DNA of 64,000 nucleotides from Chondrosia reniformis (taxonomy: Eukaryota; Porifera; Demospongiae; Chondrillida; Chondrillidae). A model generated the notes under the pieces. That model saw only the letters and a list, made by a program, of their open reading frames with translations, did no database searches and was not told where the DNA came from. The position numbers and the translations under genes are program-made. The DNA is taken from positions 1,200,501-1,264,500 of the forward strand of contig OX359189.1 of the NCBI GenBank assembly GCA_947172415.1. Direction: 5' to 3'. Within the stretch, counting starts at the first letter, position 1, and each line of letters starts with the position of its first letter. Shown one piece after another: positions 49,601 to 61,800 of the stretch.

Positions 49601-51998
49601 TGAAGCAGCCAAGAATGTGCTCATAAGTGGCAAGATTCCTCCCTATTTTGAAAGTGACTCTGGTCGGGCCTTTTTGGCCGCTCAGGCGGCTGACTTACAA
49701 AGACTGACACAGAAGTTGGCTCAGCCGAGGAGCCAGCAGCCGTATAAGGTAAAGGTGTCCTTTGAGGATCCCCACCATGCCATCCCTGCTCCTCCATCTG
49801 GAGGTTCCACTCCCTCCACCACTTGCTCTACTGCTGTCCCGATGGGAGAGAATACCTCCTCCCCCTCCCCCACTGAGTTGGGACAGATGAGCTCACCCTC
49901 AGCCATCAGGGCCCAGAACCCCACCCCCTTTCATGCTGATGGCCAAGGAACACCCACTCAGGCCCGACCTCTGAACCCAACCCCAGGACACGCCTTCAGA
50001 CCAGATGCTCTTATTCAGAATGGAAATGCAAGTAGTCCTCAGTCTGCACCAGAAATAGGATCCTTTTCTAACAACAATGGCCAGAATTCTTTACTCCCAG
50101 CCACATACAATCAGGCAAGACAAATTTTAGTCTCAGAAGATTTACAATTTGAAGCAGAATCACCTATAGCAGACACTATAGTGATGCTTGACCAAGAAGG
50201 GACTGTAGTGGAGAGTGACGTCAACATGGAGACAAAGGTACACAAGTACAGATACTATTGCTAAATGTCTAATACGTATGTTAGACAATACATATATGTA
50301 TATTCGTAAGTAACTTCATTTACCAACTTAATACATGTAATTGCTTATGTACGTATGTATGTACATACTTACGTACATACTGTGCTAATACTGAGACTCT
50401 GACATTATACACTTTGTTCAGTAACTGCTTAAACTGATGCTCTGTTTGTAGGATTTGGATGACGTTGATCCTCCTAAACGGTTCAATCGAAGCACTTACT
50501 TTACTGTCACTGGTGAACAGAGGAGGAACGAGATAATGATCCCCCAGTCCCTCATGGGATCTAAGCCTGGAGAGGTACCCAACAAGCAAGTAAGTGAAAC
50601 AAGTTGACTGTGATCTTTAAAAGGGAACATACTTGTCTTTATTGTTTGCAAATGCATAGAGCTGCTTTAGATTGGATATATATTTTGTCATACGATTGTC
50701 AGAGCCTTATGTTTCTAACTAAAGTCAAAAACTGAAATTTATGGAGTTTACAATTTGGCATCCACACTTATATACGTAAATCTATGGGAGTGATCTATGG
50801 TGCTGTATGAGTATGTGAACCTGTTTGTCCTTCCAGTTTATGGAAGTCGAAGAACCAGTACGTCGAAAGGTGATGACATCAAGCATTGCTAAGCCCCTTT
50901 CCCTTGGGGAGAAGACCATGACGGAGATGAGAGGCTTCGAGCTGTATCCCACAGAGGTTGTCTTTGGTGTGCTGAAGGAAGGCTGTTGCTATGGTTACAC
51001 AGTGACCATTAGGAATGTTGGCATAGACAGCTGTCGCTACAAGGTCAGGCCGCCACCTCCCTCAACAGGACTGAAAGTCAGGTACACTCCTGGACCGGTG
51101 AGTCTCAAGGATGTGTGTATGCACCTGACACACCTGACCCTCACATGCTCTGTGAAGTATATACGTACGTACATCCATATTATATTATGCATTTCCACAT
51201 TAAAGGGGATGTGATCAATCTATGTACAGTAAACTCTTAAAGTCCTAATAAAAATCACATGTACAGTATAATGTGCTGTACATAAGGCGTTCTACAGCCA
51301 CCTCTTTAATAAGTTAAGCTGGCCCCAAGCTGATCGACTGCATTATTGTATACTGTTTGGACATTTCAGCATATATCACCTACCTATAGTGTGGAATATA
51401 TATGTTTACTGATTCATTCCTTATACGTGAATAATAATAATAATAATAATAATAACATCTTGTTCAGTCTTATGGAGGTAGATGTGTTTTCTATCTCCCA
51501 CATGCAGATTGCTGCTGGGATGAAGAGTACCTTTGATATAGAGATCTATGCAATGGCTGTGGGTGTCATTGGAGAGAGTGGAGTAGGAGCAGTGAGGCAT
51601 ATTTTGGAGATCATCACTGAAACAAGCATTCTCCATCTACCTATCACAGCAAATATCCTCTTAATCACACTAACAGTTTGAATTGTGTCAATTTTAGTGG
51701 TGTATTCAATCTTATAGCCTAGACATGACAGACATGTGTAGAAACACTAGTCTGATGCTGGTATTTTTGCATTAGTTCGTAGTATACTACATAAATTATG
51801 TATGTATGTAAGTAAGTACATATATCCATTTTAGTGCCCCTTCCTTAGCTTGTATTACTAATCCTGACCCAGTCTGCCTATGAGAAGAGACAGGCCATCC
51901 ACCCTCAAGGGAAGCAGGGACCAGAGGTGAAACTCCTTTCTGGGAGACCTTCCAGTAGAGAGAGAATAAACAGACCTTCTAGGGAAGATCAGCATTAA
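40631..51998 (+). CDS. SPAG17: Sperm-associated antigen 17 (central-pair protein), complete, 21 exons
   Basis: SPAG17 (PF6 in algae) builds the C1a projection of the axonemal central pair in motile cilia and flagella. Exons: 40631-40723, 40883-41023, 41089-41202, 41501-41608, 41732-41921, 42006-42118, 42220-42498, 42911-43094, 43635-43801, 44075-44197, 44506-44811, 45233-45778, 45897-46289, 46484-46880, 47133-47447, 47554-48155, 48381-50237, 50452-50589, 50837-51097, 51508-51675, 51873-51998. All phases agree and the product is about 2206 aa (human 2223). Hallmarks: [17 protein letters not shown] near residue 145, Lys/Ala-rich disordered stretches, [12 protein letters not shown] and [19 protein letters not shown] mid-protein, a large exon 17 (619 codons) and an ASH/HYDIN-like beta domain near 2025-2110 ([17 protein letters not shown]). 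The last intron is the least certain: an acceptor at 51848 would add 8 in-frame residues. The first two exons are duplicated twice upstream. Confidence 0.95.
43095..43598. repeat. 37-38-bp minisatellite filling SPAG17 intron 8
   Basis: About 13 units of gtgagtacacatgtgcatag followed by ggacgtgtctgttcctta. The array starts exactly at the 5' splice donor, so each unit repeats a donor-like gtgagt preceded by a pyrimidine-rich ttccttag. Confidence 0.95.
44250..44432. repeat. GTGTCTGTGTCC-type minisatellite in SPAG17 intron 10
   Basis: Tandem gtgtctgtgtccatct units of 16 bp. Both strands are open in several frames because of the repeat; these are not genes. Confidence 0.95.
45018..45227. repeat. 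12-bp repeat (tatatcgcttac) in SPAG17 intron 11
   Basis: About 16 imperfect units of tatatcgcttac/tatatctcttac, interrupted by tacgtacgta. It ends at the acceptor of exon 12, supplying a pyrimidine-containing tract. Confidence 0.9.
51428..51455. repeat. (ATA)n microsatellite in SPAG17 intron 19
   Basis: A run of about nine ataata units. Similar runs lie at 16178-16201 and 29472-29493. Confidence 0.9.
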
Positions 51999-52840
51999 CT
52001 ATTATTATAAATCCCCTTTTTTGTTAACAATCACCAAGTCTACATGACTATTATTACATTTCCTTGTGTCATTATTGCTCACACAACTACTTGAATATTT
52101 AAAGTCCAACAATAGGTACAATATGGCATACGGCTACATAGGTATATATTTGAGTTAGAGCAGTGTGATCAAAAACAATTAAGAGTATATTCCATAAGAC
52201 ATCCTACATATGTTATATTGTTTTGACTATGGAACAAGCTGCTACCATTGTCTCCCAAGCAGTTAATGGATCAGGTGTCATCCTCAACATTGGACAGGAT
52301 CTCCAAACTCCAAATAGCACCCACGTGTCCGTCTTCCTGCATTGAATCTCCACTGAGTGGTATTGGATTACCATTCGGGACATTCTCCTATGACATTGCC
52401 CATATATAACATGACTAAGCACTTGCGTTATTATAGTGAAGTATCACACAGATGAGCTCTGGCTAAGGATGACAAAACAACTCTAGCTCTGCATGTGGTT
52501 CTTTGATGATTTCTCATCTTGGAATTACTGGTTGCCATTTTTAATAGGACTTTGATCTCCCAATTAAGTTGAGACATCAGTCACTAGCATATACTGTACG
52601 TATAGGCTGGTTTGGTGTATATAATAATGTATATGCTTATACATGGCCTTAGCACAGGCCTTACATATACAATTACAGAGTAAACTTAAGGTATTGATCC
52701 TAGCATTGTAGATTGAGTTCTATCATACCTGACTTGGGATACAACTTTCAATTTCTTGAGACACTTTGTAGTGATCTACAATACCTATATCTAAGGGACA
52801 TGCCATATGTAGTATCATAATACACTAGAACCACTTTGAA
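51999..52840. other. Convergent intergenic region between SPAG17 and the ankyrin gene
   Basis: The stop codons of the two convergent genes are 842 bp apart. A 38-codon frame from an ATG at 52229 is open but has no splice support. I see no other gene here. Confidence 0.5.
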
Positions 52841-55800
52841 TTACTGACTTGAATTGGACCAGGTGGGGCTCTGGGGTGAAGTTTCCAGATTCAATGATAC
52901 CATCTCAGCAGATGATGGCACTCCATTTTCTTTGGTAGGACATTTTAACATTTCACACTCACCACTTTCATTAAAGTCTTTGGCATCAGGCACCTCTGTA
53001 ACAGCTGGCCTGGCAAGAGGTAGTGATGGTGTTAATGTTTCTTCACACTTGCTGTTACTGCTGGAGTCTCCTGAGTCAAACGTCTGCTGATTGTTAATAG
53101 CAGTGGACGGTTCCTCCTTATTTGATGTGGCATTGTTGTCACATGGAGTGGTCTACATTGTAGGCAAGTCTTGTAACAGCTAACAGCATTGTCAGTATTG
53201 TATAGCAAAATTACTATCATGGTTAAACAATACAGAGAATAAAGCATACTCTAATACTGTGAATAGGTGATCTTTTACATGCTATTGCTAAGATACGTAC
53301 GTATATTGGAATTAAATTATTATTACTCTTCCCTTACTGGAAGGATGTTGTTCCATTCATCACCATACAAGTCCCGAGCATACTCCAGGGCATTGAGCAT
53401 TTTACAGCCATGTTTACATTTGATGTAAGGATTAGCCCCTTCTTTCAGTAGTAATTCTGCAATAGACTTATCTCCATTCTTAATAGCACGATGAAGAGGA
53501 GTAAGACACTCTTCATTTCTATGATCCACATCAGCACCAGCCTGTATCAGCTGTTTAACTCCTTGATAGCTTTCTGCTTCCACAGCCAAATGGAGCAACT
53601 CAGACCAATAATTATTCAAAGGGTCTCCTTTTTTGATAGCTTGACTGACTATTTGTCTAATGACAACTGGGCACAATTGAGCACTTAAGTTGCAATATGT
53701 AGAATAGTATCCCATTTTCTCAGCCAAAGGTAACAAAACAGCCAAGTAGTTGCTCACATCACAATCATTTGTGATTGCTTGCTGGAAAAGTCCTTCAAGG
53801 ACTATAGCTAGCTGTAGTAAGTTCCCTAGCAGTGATTGAACACTTTGAGATTGCATTTGAAAAATGAATATAAACAAGTCTTACCATTTTGGGGAATTGA
53901 TACTTTGACAACCTCTACATCACAAGTCTTACCACTTTGGGGAGTTGATGCTTTGACAACCTCTACATCACAAGTCTTACCACTTTGGGGAGTTGATGCT
54001 TTGACAACCTCTACATCACAAGTCTGAAACTATAGATAACAGCAAATGCACACCATAAGGACATGCACAGCATTCATGGGCCTACATACTGTAGCGAGTG
54101 CATTCAGCACTGAAATGTACCTTTTCATTGGCTGACTCTATATCTTCAGTTTTTTCACTGACACTAAAGACCTTTCATTCAGATAGCAAAAACATACTTT
54201 AATACAATGTAGATCACACCTCTCTAGATATACCATGAAATTACCTAATAAATCATTAAGTTTTATCATGAACTTGAATTTTATAAAATACTCTCCATGT
54301 ACGTATACGTACATACACAAGCACCACATTACTTCAGCTACGTACGTGCATGTTTCTTTAAGTTTAAGTTTACCTCATCAAATTTATTCAACTCTTCTTT
54401 TTTCTTAGAATATAAGTCACCCTCCTAAATCAAATCGGGCACAATATGTGTGGTCATTATTAAACCACGTTATGATTAAAATGGTCTAATGAAGTAGTTC
54501 CTACGTCTTGAAAAACATCAACGATACAGTCATAGTTCGCTGGAAGATGCATATGGATTGGATCACGTAATCGGAACGCACCATTGGTAAAGACTCTCAA
54601 TCAAGTTTTCACGATGTTTCTTCAACGAAATCTCGTGACTGCATGCGGTTGCCCAGAGAATTCCCCCAACCCCTGCAGTCTTTATATCTAATATGTATGT
54701 GTATTATAATTATCTTTTACATTATTAAACAAAATTTTATGTTTCAAACAAGCTCTTGGTTCTCTACTTCACTCTGACATTCTTGGGTTGGCAGGGAGAG
54801 CTGAGGATGCACACAGGATTAAGATAAAAGATACTTAGGCAAGGTTACAGTACATCGTACCACATTTAACAAGAACATTCTAGTCACTATCTTTTATCTT
54901 TAATTGTCAAGGGGCTCAAAGGTTCAAAAGTGAAATTGTACATGAAAAATCTAATATACCATTTTCCTACATGCTATGACTATTCTGTAAAAAAAGCCTA
55001 TAGGGGAACTAAATTTGAACATGAATTGAACCTGAACATGTTTGAATCTGATACAGGTTACTCTAATTTCTATATACGGTACGTAGTCATGTTTATTTCA
55101 AATATAATTGCTGACTGAGGAAGACCCCATGCAGGGTTGAAACTTCTGATTCCCATTAAACAAACTGTACATGTCTGTAGACACTATAAGAATTAGAGAT
55201 GAACCATCTCAAAGATACATAAGTTTGGCACAGTTAGAAGAAATCCCCATCATCTAACAGTTCTTCAACTATGGGAGCATTATTCTAGTAATTAGGTCTA
55301 CATGTAATTTAATTACTCTAATTTGACTAGGTAGAATAAAAAGGTATATTATGAACAGATTATATTCACCTGTTCAACCACAAGAAGATCCTTCCCTTGC
55401 TGTTCCTTAACTTCTTTCAACACTATTAAGGACAATAAGATAAATACGTACCATATCTCACAAAGAAAATCTACACAAACCCAATGCAACATATAATTCT
55501 TATGCATGAGAACTAAAACTCAGTGAAAGGCAACACTGGAAAAGGTTATTTGCACCTACCTAAGTTCAAAACATGAATGGCTTATTTCAAAAAGGAAATT
55601 TGTGGTCCATTAAGCAAATATACCAAGGTTCAATTTATATAAAAGATTTTAGTAAAAGTTCAAGAAATACATTTCTTAACACAATTTATAGATGTACGTA
55701 CAAGAAGACTACTGCTAATGTGTACAGGTGTGTGTGTGGATAGGAGTGAGTAGCTCTTCAACAAACTTTTTAGAATTTCATTTTTGTCTGGAGATGAGAG

Positions 55801-58596
55801 CGTCATCTGTTGAATCTGCTGGGTAAACTAACACAGAAGTAAAGAAACATTTGAAGTGTAAGCAGTATTAGGTTATGATGGATGCCTATTGGAAGTACTA
55901 ACCACTTCTAAAAGAGCAGCAACCGTGTCCACTTGACTGGCTAGTGGTTGTCCACCAACTGCACCTTCCACAGCCTCTTCTTTCAGACCTTCTTGAAGTG
56001 TTTCATTAACCTTTGAAAAGAGATAATTTCTATTCAGTAGACCACTCTATGTATATACATAGTTAAAACTCAAAACTTATTGTCAATTTTCAAAGTGGAG
56101 AGGATTAATTATTGCTTGGGGAAGTTAAAAATGGTATACTACATCACACTAGACTTGATGGAATATCAAATATCAAAGCCCCCCCCACTAAGCCCCCTTT
56201 CTGTAATACTCGTTATGATACGCTAAATAAACCGCACTAACAAATGAACTTCAACCATAATACCACTTCAATAAGAATAACATTCTAGAACAGAATACAC
56301 GCAGCAGTATACAAGTTACAACCAGTCAGTCAATTACAATCACACAAGTCCTGCTAAATTGATAACGGATACTACACTTTCCACTAAAGGCTCCCTCTCA
56401 TTAAAGGCCCCCTTTCCACTAAAGAGCCCCTCTCACTAAAGGCCCCCTTCTTACTAAAGGCCCCCTTCCCACTAAAAGCCCCCTCTCATTACAGCCTCTT
56501 CCCCAAAGGTCCCCTAAAAGGCTCCTCCCCAAAGGCCCCTTCTCTAAACTTGTCTCCCACCCACTTGTGCATAATCTTCCAAATGAGCTGCTAGTGTCAC
56601 TGACCTTGCGCTTCTCAGCCAACTGCTCTCCAGGAGCACCCTCACTTGGCTTCACCAGCGAGTCGACCTGTATTGCAATACACTATGTACTAATATTTAA
56701 AATGGACATTCATACGCACTATGTACAGTATATATGTATCAACTCACTACACTTTCTCTATCAAAACTTTCATTTGAGCTGCCAACACTGGACGTGGTCA
56801 GTGCCCGCTAAATGAACACAACAACAAGCAGGAATGAAGAATGAAACATCAACAAGCAGGAATGAAGAATGAAACATCAACAAGCAGGAATGAAGAATGA
56901 AACATCAACAAGCAGGAACAAAGAATGAAAACATCAACAAGCAGGAATGAAGAATGAAACATCAACAAGCAGGAATGAAGAATGAAACATCAACAAGCAG
57001 GAATGAAGAATGAAACATCAACAAGCAGGAATGAAGAATGAAACATCAACAAGCAGGAACAAAGAATGAAAACATCAACAAGCAGGAATGAAGAATGAAA
57101 CATCAACAAGCAGGAATGAAGAATGAAACATCAACAAGCAGGAATGAAGAATGTTCTGGTCTGAGATAACATGACTAGGCCTACAAGTTCAGAAATATTG
57201 AAAACACAGAAGAGAGACCACGAACACCAACTAGCCAACTAGACAAGCCAACTTATTATACAGACAAAAACACAATATGATTAGTGGAGCACCTTGATAT
57301 GACATACTCACTTCAATGTTTTGCAGTTGCTTATCGTGTTGCTTAATCTTCTCCGTGTTTTCCTCTGTACTTTGTTGCTGTTTCTGTATCATCTTTGCTT
57401 GCTTGCTTCCAACAGATGCGTTCATTTTAATCTCTGTTTCATGATATTCTACAGTATCCTGGAGTTCTCTAACCTGCCCAATGTACGTATACCAGTACAT
57501 ATATATGTACATACGTATGTAACCACATAGCTGGAAATTACATACATTGACTTTATGTAAGGTTTTGCGTTTATATACGTACATGCATCTACGCATACAT
57601 GCGCCTATATATATGCACCTATATACATGTGTCTATATGCTGTATAGTACCTGTTCTGTGGTTATTTTAGATTCATATTCTAATTTTATCAACCGTTCAT
57701 CTTGTCTGGTCAATTTCTAACAAAAACAAGTACATAATATGTGGCTATACTATATTACACTTTGACCTTTACAAACCAAATACTTGTACACACATATGTG
57801 GGAAAGTTCTAAACATGTACCTGCATCATCTGTTGCATGACATCTGTGTTAAATGACCGGTGATTTTCAAAGGTTAATCTAATTTGTTCCACTAGAGCAA
57901 GTGTAACACTTTCAGACGGGTGACACTGTAGAATAAGACATTATCTTATCAAATGATAAACAAACAATTCAACATCATAAAAAGAGTCAATTATACATAC
58001 CAGTGAACGTGTAAGTAAACATGTACATCTACTGTACGTATGTGTGTGTGCTTGTTGATTAGATGTGACTGTGCATGCTATGACATACTGAATTGCCTCC
58101 AGCAGCCATCTTAAACGACTGCGGTTCAATGTGGCTACTTTCCCCTGCCTATACACAAGTAGACGTAAGCATGTCATGAATTAACATTCAACAAATTAGT
58201 GGAAACTGTATTAGAATATGGCTCATATATACACGTTACGTGTCATTTCTATACACGTTCTCACTGAAATGCGTTGAGCCTCAATTCCTTGTATATAAGA
58301 AATAACTTAGCATTTGGTTTAACTTTCATAACCTCTTCTTGTTCAAGGAATTCCCTTCTGTTCGATCTAGGTTCTTCCTTTTTTGACGAGTATTCAAATT
58401 CACTTTCTATACCACAACCAGTTGAGATTGTTTGAAACTCCGTCGGTGAGGTCGGTGTTCGGACGTCAAAATAGGCCCCCGATAACTCCTAAGTAATAAA
58501 TTGGAGATGAATCTCCTTAGATTAATGCTTATCTGTGACTCAAACTACCTTTTCTTCGTTATCCCGCGCAGTCTTGTTCCTTATAAAAGAAGACAT
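52841..58596 (-). CDS. Coiled-coil protein with C-terminal ankyrin repeats, 16 exons (uncharacterised)
   Basis: Minus-strand exons in coding order: 58549-58596 (start MSSFIRNKTARDNEEK), 58333-58488, 58089-58148, 57821-57925, 57651-57716, 57312-57473, 56748-56807, 56605-56667, 55903-56010, 55767-55827, 55370-55422, 54374-54424, 54121-54171, 53885-54023, 53338-53825, 52841-53152. Nearly all introns are phase 0 and the join gives about 660 aa. Residues about 150-200 are coiled-coil-like (VRELQDTVEYHETEIKMN, QKQQQSTEENTEKIKQHD). Exon 14 has three 16-aa repeats of TCDVEVVKASTPQSGK. Exon 15 ends in two to three ankyrin repeats (e.g. TPLHRAIKNGDKSIAELLL), and exon 16 is a Ser/Pro-rich tail. I do not recognise the family; a cytoplasmic scaffold is a guess. 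Exon 10's donor (gtttgt) is weak and the exon 15 donor (CCA|gtaagg) could be read through to a stop at 53323, giving an alternative C terminus. Confidence 0.75.
53885..54023 (-). repeat. 48-bp coding tandem repeat containing splice donors
   Basis: Three in-frame 16-residue units TCDVEVVKASTPQSGK form one exon of the ankyrin gene. Each unit end reads AGTG|GTAAGAC, a good splice donor, and the true donor is the last one (AATG|gtaagac). The exon therefore could be shortened by whole repeats through alternative donor use. Confidence 0.85.
55085..55265. repeat. Interspersed repeat fragment in the ankyrin gene
   Basis: Contains gactgaggaagacccc, gtctgtagacact and gatgaaccatctcaaaga followed by gtttggcacagttagaagaaatcccc. 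It resembles, partly in inverse orientation, 61555-61715 and the arms of the foldback element at 14621-15360. It is a dispersed, non-coding repeat family. Confidence 0.6.
56820..57150. repeat. 28-bp minisatellite in an intron of the ankyrin gene
   Basis: About 12 units of aacatcaacaagcaggaatg followed by aagaatga, with a recurrent gaacaaagaatgaa variant that recurs every few units, suggesting a higher-order repeat. Confidence 0.95.
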
Positions 58597-58878
58597 CTTT
58601 TTCAAGATTTTAGAAAGGGAAATATTTATTCGTATTAGGGGATTTTACTGAATGCAAATTAGTGCTAGCTAAGCAGGTTATATTTAGAATTATACAAAAC
58701 CGAAAGAGAAACGCGGTCCCTCGAATCACATCCTTAGGAGATTACTTCCTCCGTAAACTTTTAGGAGGAAACTAAAGGGTCCATGCACTGCCGTGTACAA
58801 CAAAAGTCAGATGAACGACTGTATACGTTTGCGATAAGGATGCGTTTCTTTGTGTTCCAATTTGGTTTCTAGTATAAA
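58597..58878. promoter_or_regulatory. Shared (bidirectional) promoter region of the ankyrin gene and CHORDC1
   Basis: The two start codons face away from each other 282 bp apart. Such head-to-head spacing usually means a shared promoter. A short inverted repeat (ttaggagattacttcctccg...cttttaggaggaa) lies at 58733-58771. No TATA box is obvious. Confidence 0.6.
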
Positions 58879-61800
58879 ATGGCGGAGGAAGTGTCACTGG
58901 AGAATGGAGAGTTGACTTGCTATAACAAGGGATGTGGGAAGCGTTACACCGAAGAGGAGAATAATGATGGTAAGCAAAATATGCTTACGTACTAAATCTA
59001 TTCATTACCAAGGATCGCATGGCTACAATGTGACAAATAATATAGTGGTTTGAATAAAACGTTCTTATATAACGCATACAGAGATGTAGTATTGTTGTGT
59101 GTCAACAAATTGAATCACCATTTTGATATTTGTTAGATTCCTGTAGCTATCATCCTGGAGTGCCCATCTTCCATGATGCAATGAAGGTTAGTGAGGGTGG
59201 AGGAGTGGAGGGGCAGGTAGTGAGGGTGGAGGAGTGGAGGGGCAGGTAGTGAGAGTGGAGGAGTGGAGGGGCAGGTAGTGAGTGTGGAGGAGTGGAGGGG
59301 CAGGTAGTGAGTGTGGAGGAGTGGAGGGGCAGGTAGTGAGTGTGGAGGAGTGGAGGGGCAGGTAGTGAGAGTGGAGGAGTGGAGGGGCAGGTAGTGAGAG
59401 TGGAGGAGTGGAGGGGCAGGTAGTGAGTGTGGAGGAGTGGAGGGGCAGGTAGTGAGTGTGGAGGAGTGGAGGGGCAGGTAGTGAGGGTGGAGGGAGGAGG
59501 GGCAGGTAGTGAGTGTGGAGGAGTGAGGGGCAGGTAGTGAGTGTGGAGGAGTGGAGGGGCAGGTAGTGAGGGTGGAGGAGTGGAGGGGCAGGTAGTGAGT
59601 GTGGAGGAGTGGAGGGGCAGGTAGTGAGTGTGGAGGAGTGGAGGGGCAGGTAGTGAGGGTGGAGGAGTGGAGGGGCAGGTAGTGAGGGTGGAGGGAGGAG
59701 GGGCAGGTAGTGAGTGTGGAGGAGTGGAGGGGCAGGTAGTGAGTGTGGAGGAGTGGAGGGGCAGGTAGTGAGGGTGGAGGAGTGGAGGGGCAGGTAGTGA
59801 GTGTGGAGGAGTGGAGGGGCAGGTAGTGAGTGTGGAGGAGTGGAGGGGCAGGTAGTGAGGGTGGAGGAGTGGAGGGGCAGGTAGTGAGAGTGGAGGAGTG
59901 GAGGGGCAGGTAGTGAGGGTGGAGGAGTGGAGGGGCAGGTAGTGAGGGTGGAGGAGTGGAGGGGCAGGTAGTGAGGGTGGAGGGAGGAGGGGCAGGTAGT
60001 GAGGGTGGAGGAGTGGAGGGGCAGGAAGTGAGGGTGGAGGAGTGGAGGGGCAGGTAGTGAGTGTGGAGGAGTGGAAGGGCAGGTAGTGAGGGTGGAGGAG
60101 TGGAGGGGCAGGTAGTGAGGGTGGAGGGAGGAGGGGCAGGTAGTGAGGGTGGAGGGAGGAGGGACGGGTAGTGAGGGTGGAGGGAGGAGGGGCGGGTGGC
60201 GAGGGTGGAGGGAGGAGGGGCGGGTGGCAAGGTGGAGATTTAATATCTAATTAAAGAGCCAAGCATGTTTCTGACATGTGTTATCATATCTAGGGATGGT
60301 CCTGTTGTAAGAAGATGTCCACAGATTTCACAACCTTCCTCAGCACTCCAGTAAGTAGATTCATATAACATGTCATGTACGTAGTTAGAATACACACAGA
60401 TGTCATTACTCCACATCACAATTATTTCTTGATAGACACTAGTACTAGTTGTACGTGGACATGAATGTCATTTATTATTTATTTATAATGTCCAATGTCT
60501 CTTCCTGTTAGGGATGTACAAATGGGCGTCATAGCAACGTTAAGCCTGCTGAACCCCAGAAGACCACTTCACAGCCTCTTTCAGGAGAGGTCAACAAGGA
60601 AGGCATGGAGTTGCAGAGGAAAAAGAAGCCACCAATGGAAAGACCATCGTAAGTTGCTCACTACAGCTGCTGTTGATGTAACACATGTTTGTGTTATTGG
60701 AATACATATGTAACTACGCTAGTGCATGACTTGTTGACAATTGATTTTATTAGATTGCTGACTGGCAGATGCATACATCCGTTAATTATATAGTAGTTGC
60801 TGTGGTGTGTCTATTATTGCTTGTATGGTGAGAATTATTATTGAATTAAAAAAGTGAACGAACTTGTGTTCTGGTAGCGGAGATTATTCGAAGGTTCTGT
60901 TGGTGTTTAGAGGTATTTCGGACAACGGACGACAGATAATAAACGAACTTTGTTACACATACTTTTACAAGTTTGTGTATATGAATTGGTAACTCTGTAT
61001 ATTAATGAAGATTTTTCCTAATCTTGGAGAGTTTATGCCTAATGGTTCGAATATCTGTTTCCTACGATTACATACATAAGAGCATAATAAATTATTTCAC
61101 CACTTTTTGTTTGTATGTACATATTACGTACGTATGCAATCAATAAATTCATCTCTTTACGTCCTCAGAGTGTGACTACATAACTTGAAATGTAATTAAT
61201 TTAGTTGCTAGGCACGACTCACTAGCAATCAGCAGTGTTGCAAGGCATTAGTAAATAATGCATTCACTCTTAATGACGTCTATAGAGGTATTAAAAGCAG
61301 ATTACTTTCTGATTATGGCCTCAAAGGGACACATAATTAAAAAGAAGCTTACATACATACCCTTTGTGAACCCAGCAATACCAAAGTCAGAGTTCAGCTA
61401 ATGAGTATATGGGGGAAGTTTTAGCGGAAATATTCAAGGAACTCTTGCATTTCATTATATGTTTTTCTTTGCAATGGTGACTAATTCAATGTTTGTACTG
61501 TTTAAAATACATGGGGGAAGGCTATTGTACATCAAGAATTTATTTGTTAAATGATAGGGATTTCTTCTAATTGCGCCAAACTTGTCTTTGAGATGGTTCA
61601 CATTTAGTCTTTTGAGCACCGCCAGGGTCAACATTTCAATTTATCAAGAAACAAACTGCGTCTCTAGACGCTCAAAATCGTAAAGATGAAACATCTCAAA
61701 GTCATTTAGTCCCACATTCCTGTGTGTCTTTAGGGGAGACCTTCCAATGATGAAGCTGCACTATACTGTAGTACCCTCACTGACTGCAAAGTTAAAGAAG

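Noticed and set aside
59133..60230. 365-codon open frame on the minus strand, Pro/Leu/Ser/Thr-rich
   Set aside because: It is the complement of the 29-bp minisatellite in CHORDC1 intron 2; the frame stays open only because the units lack stops. No splice or start context.
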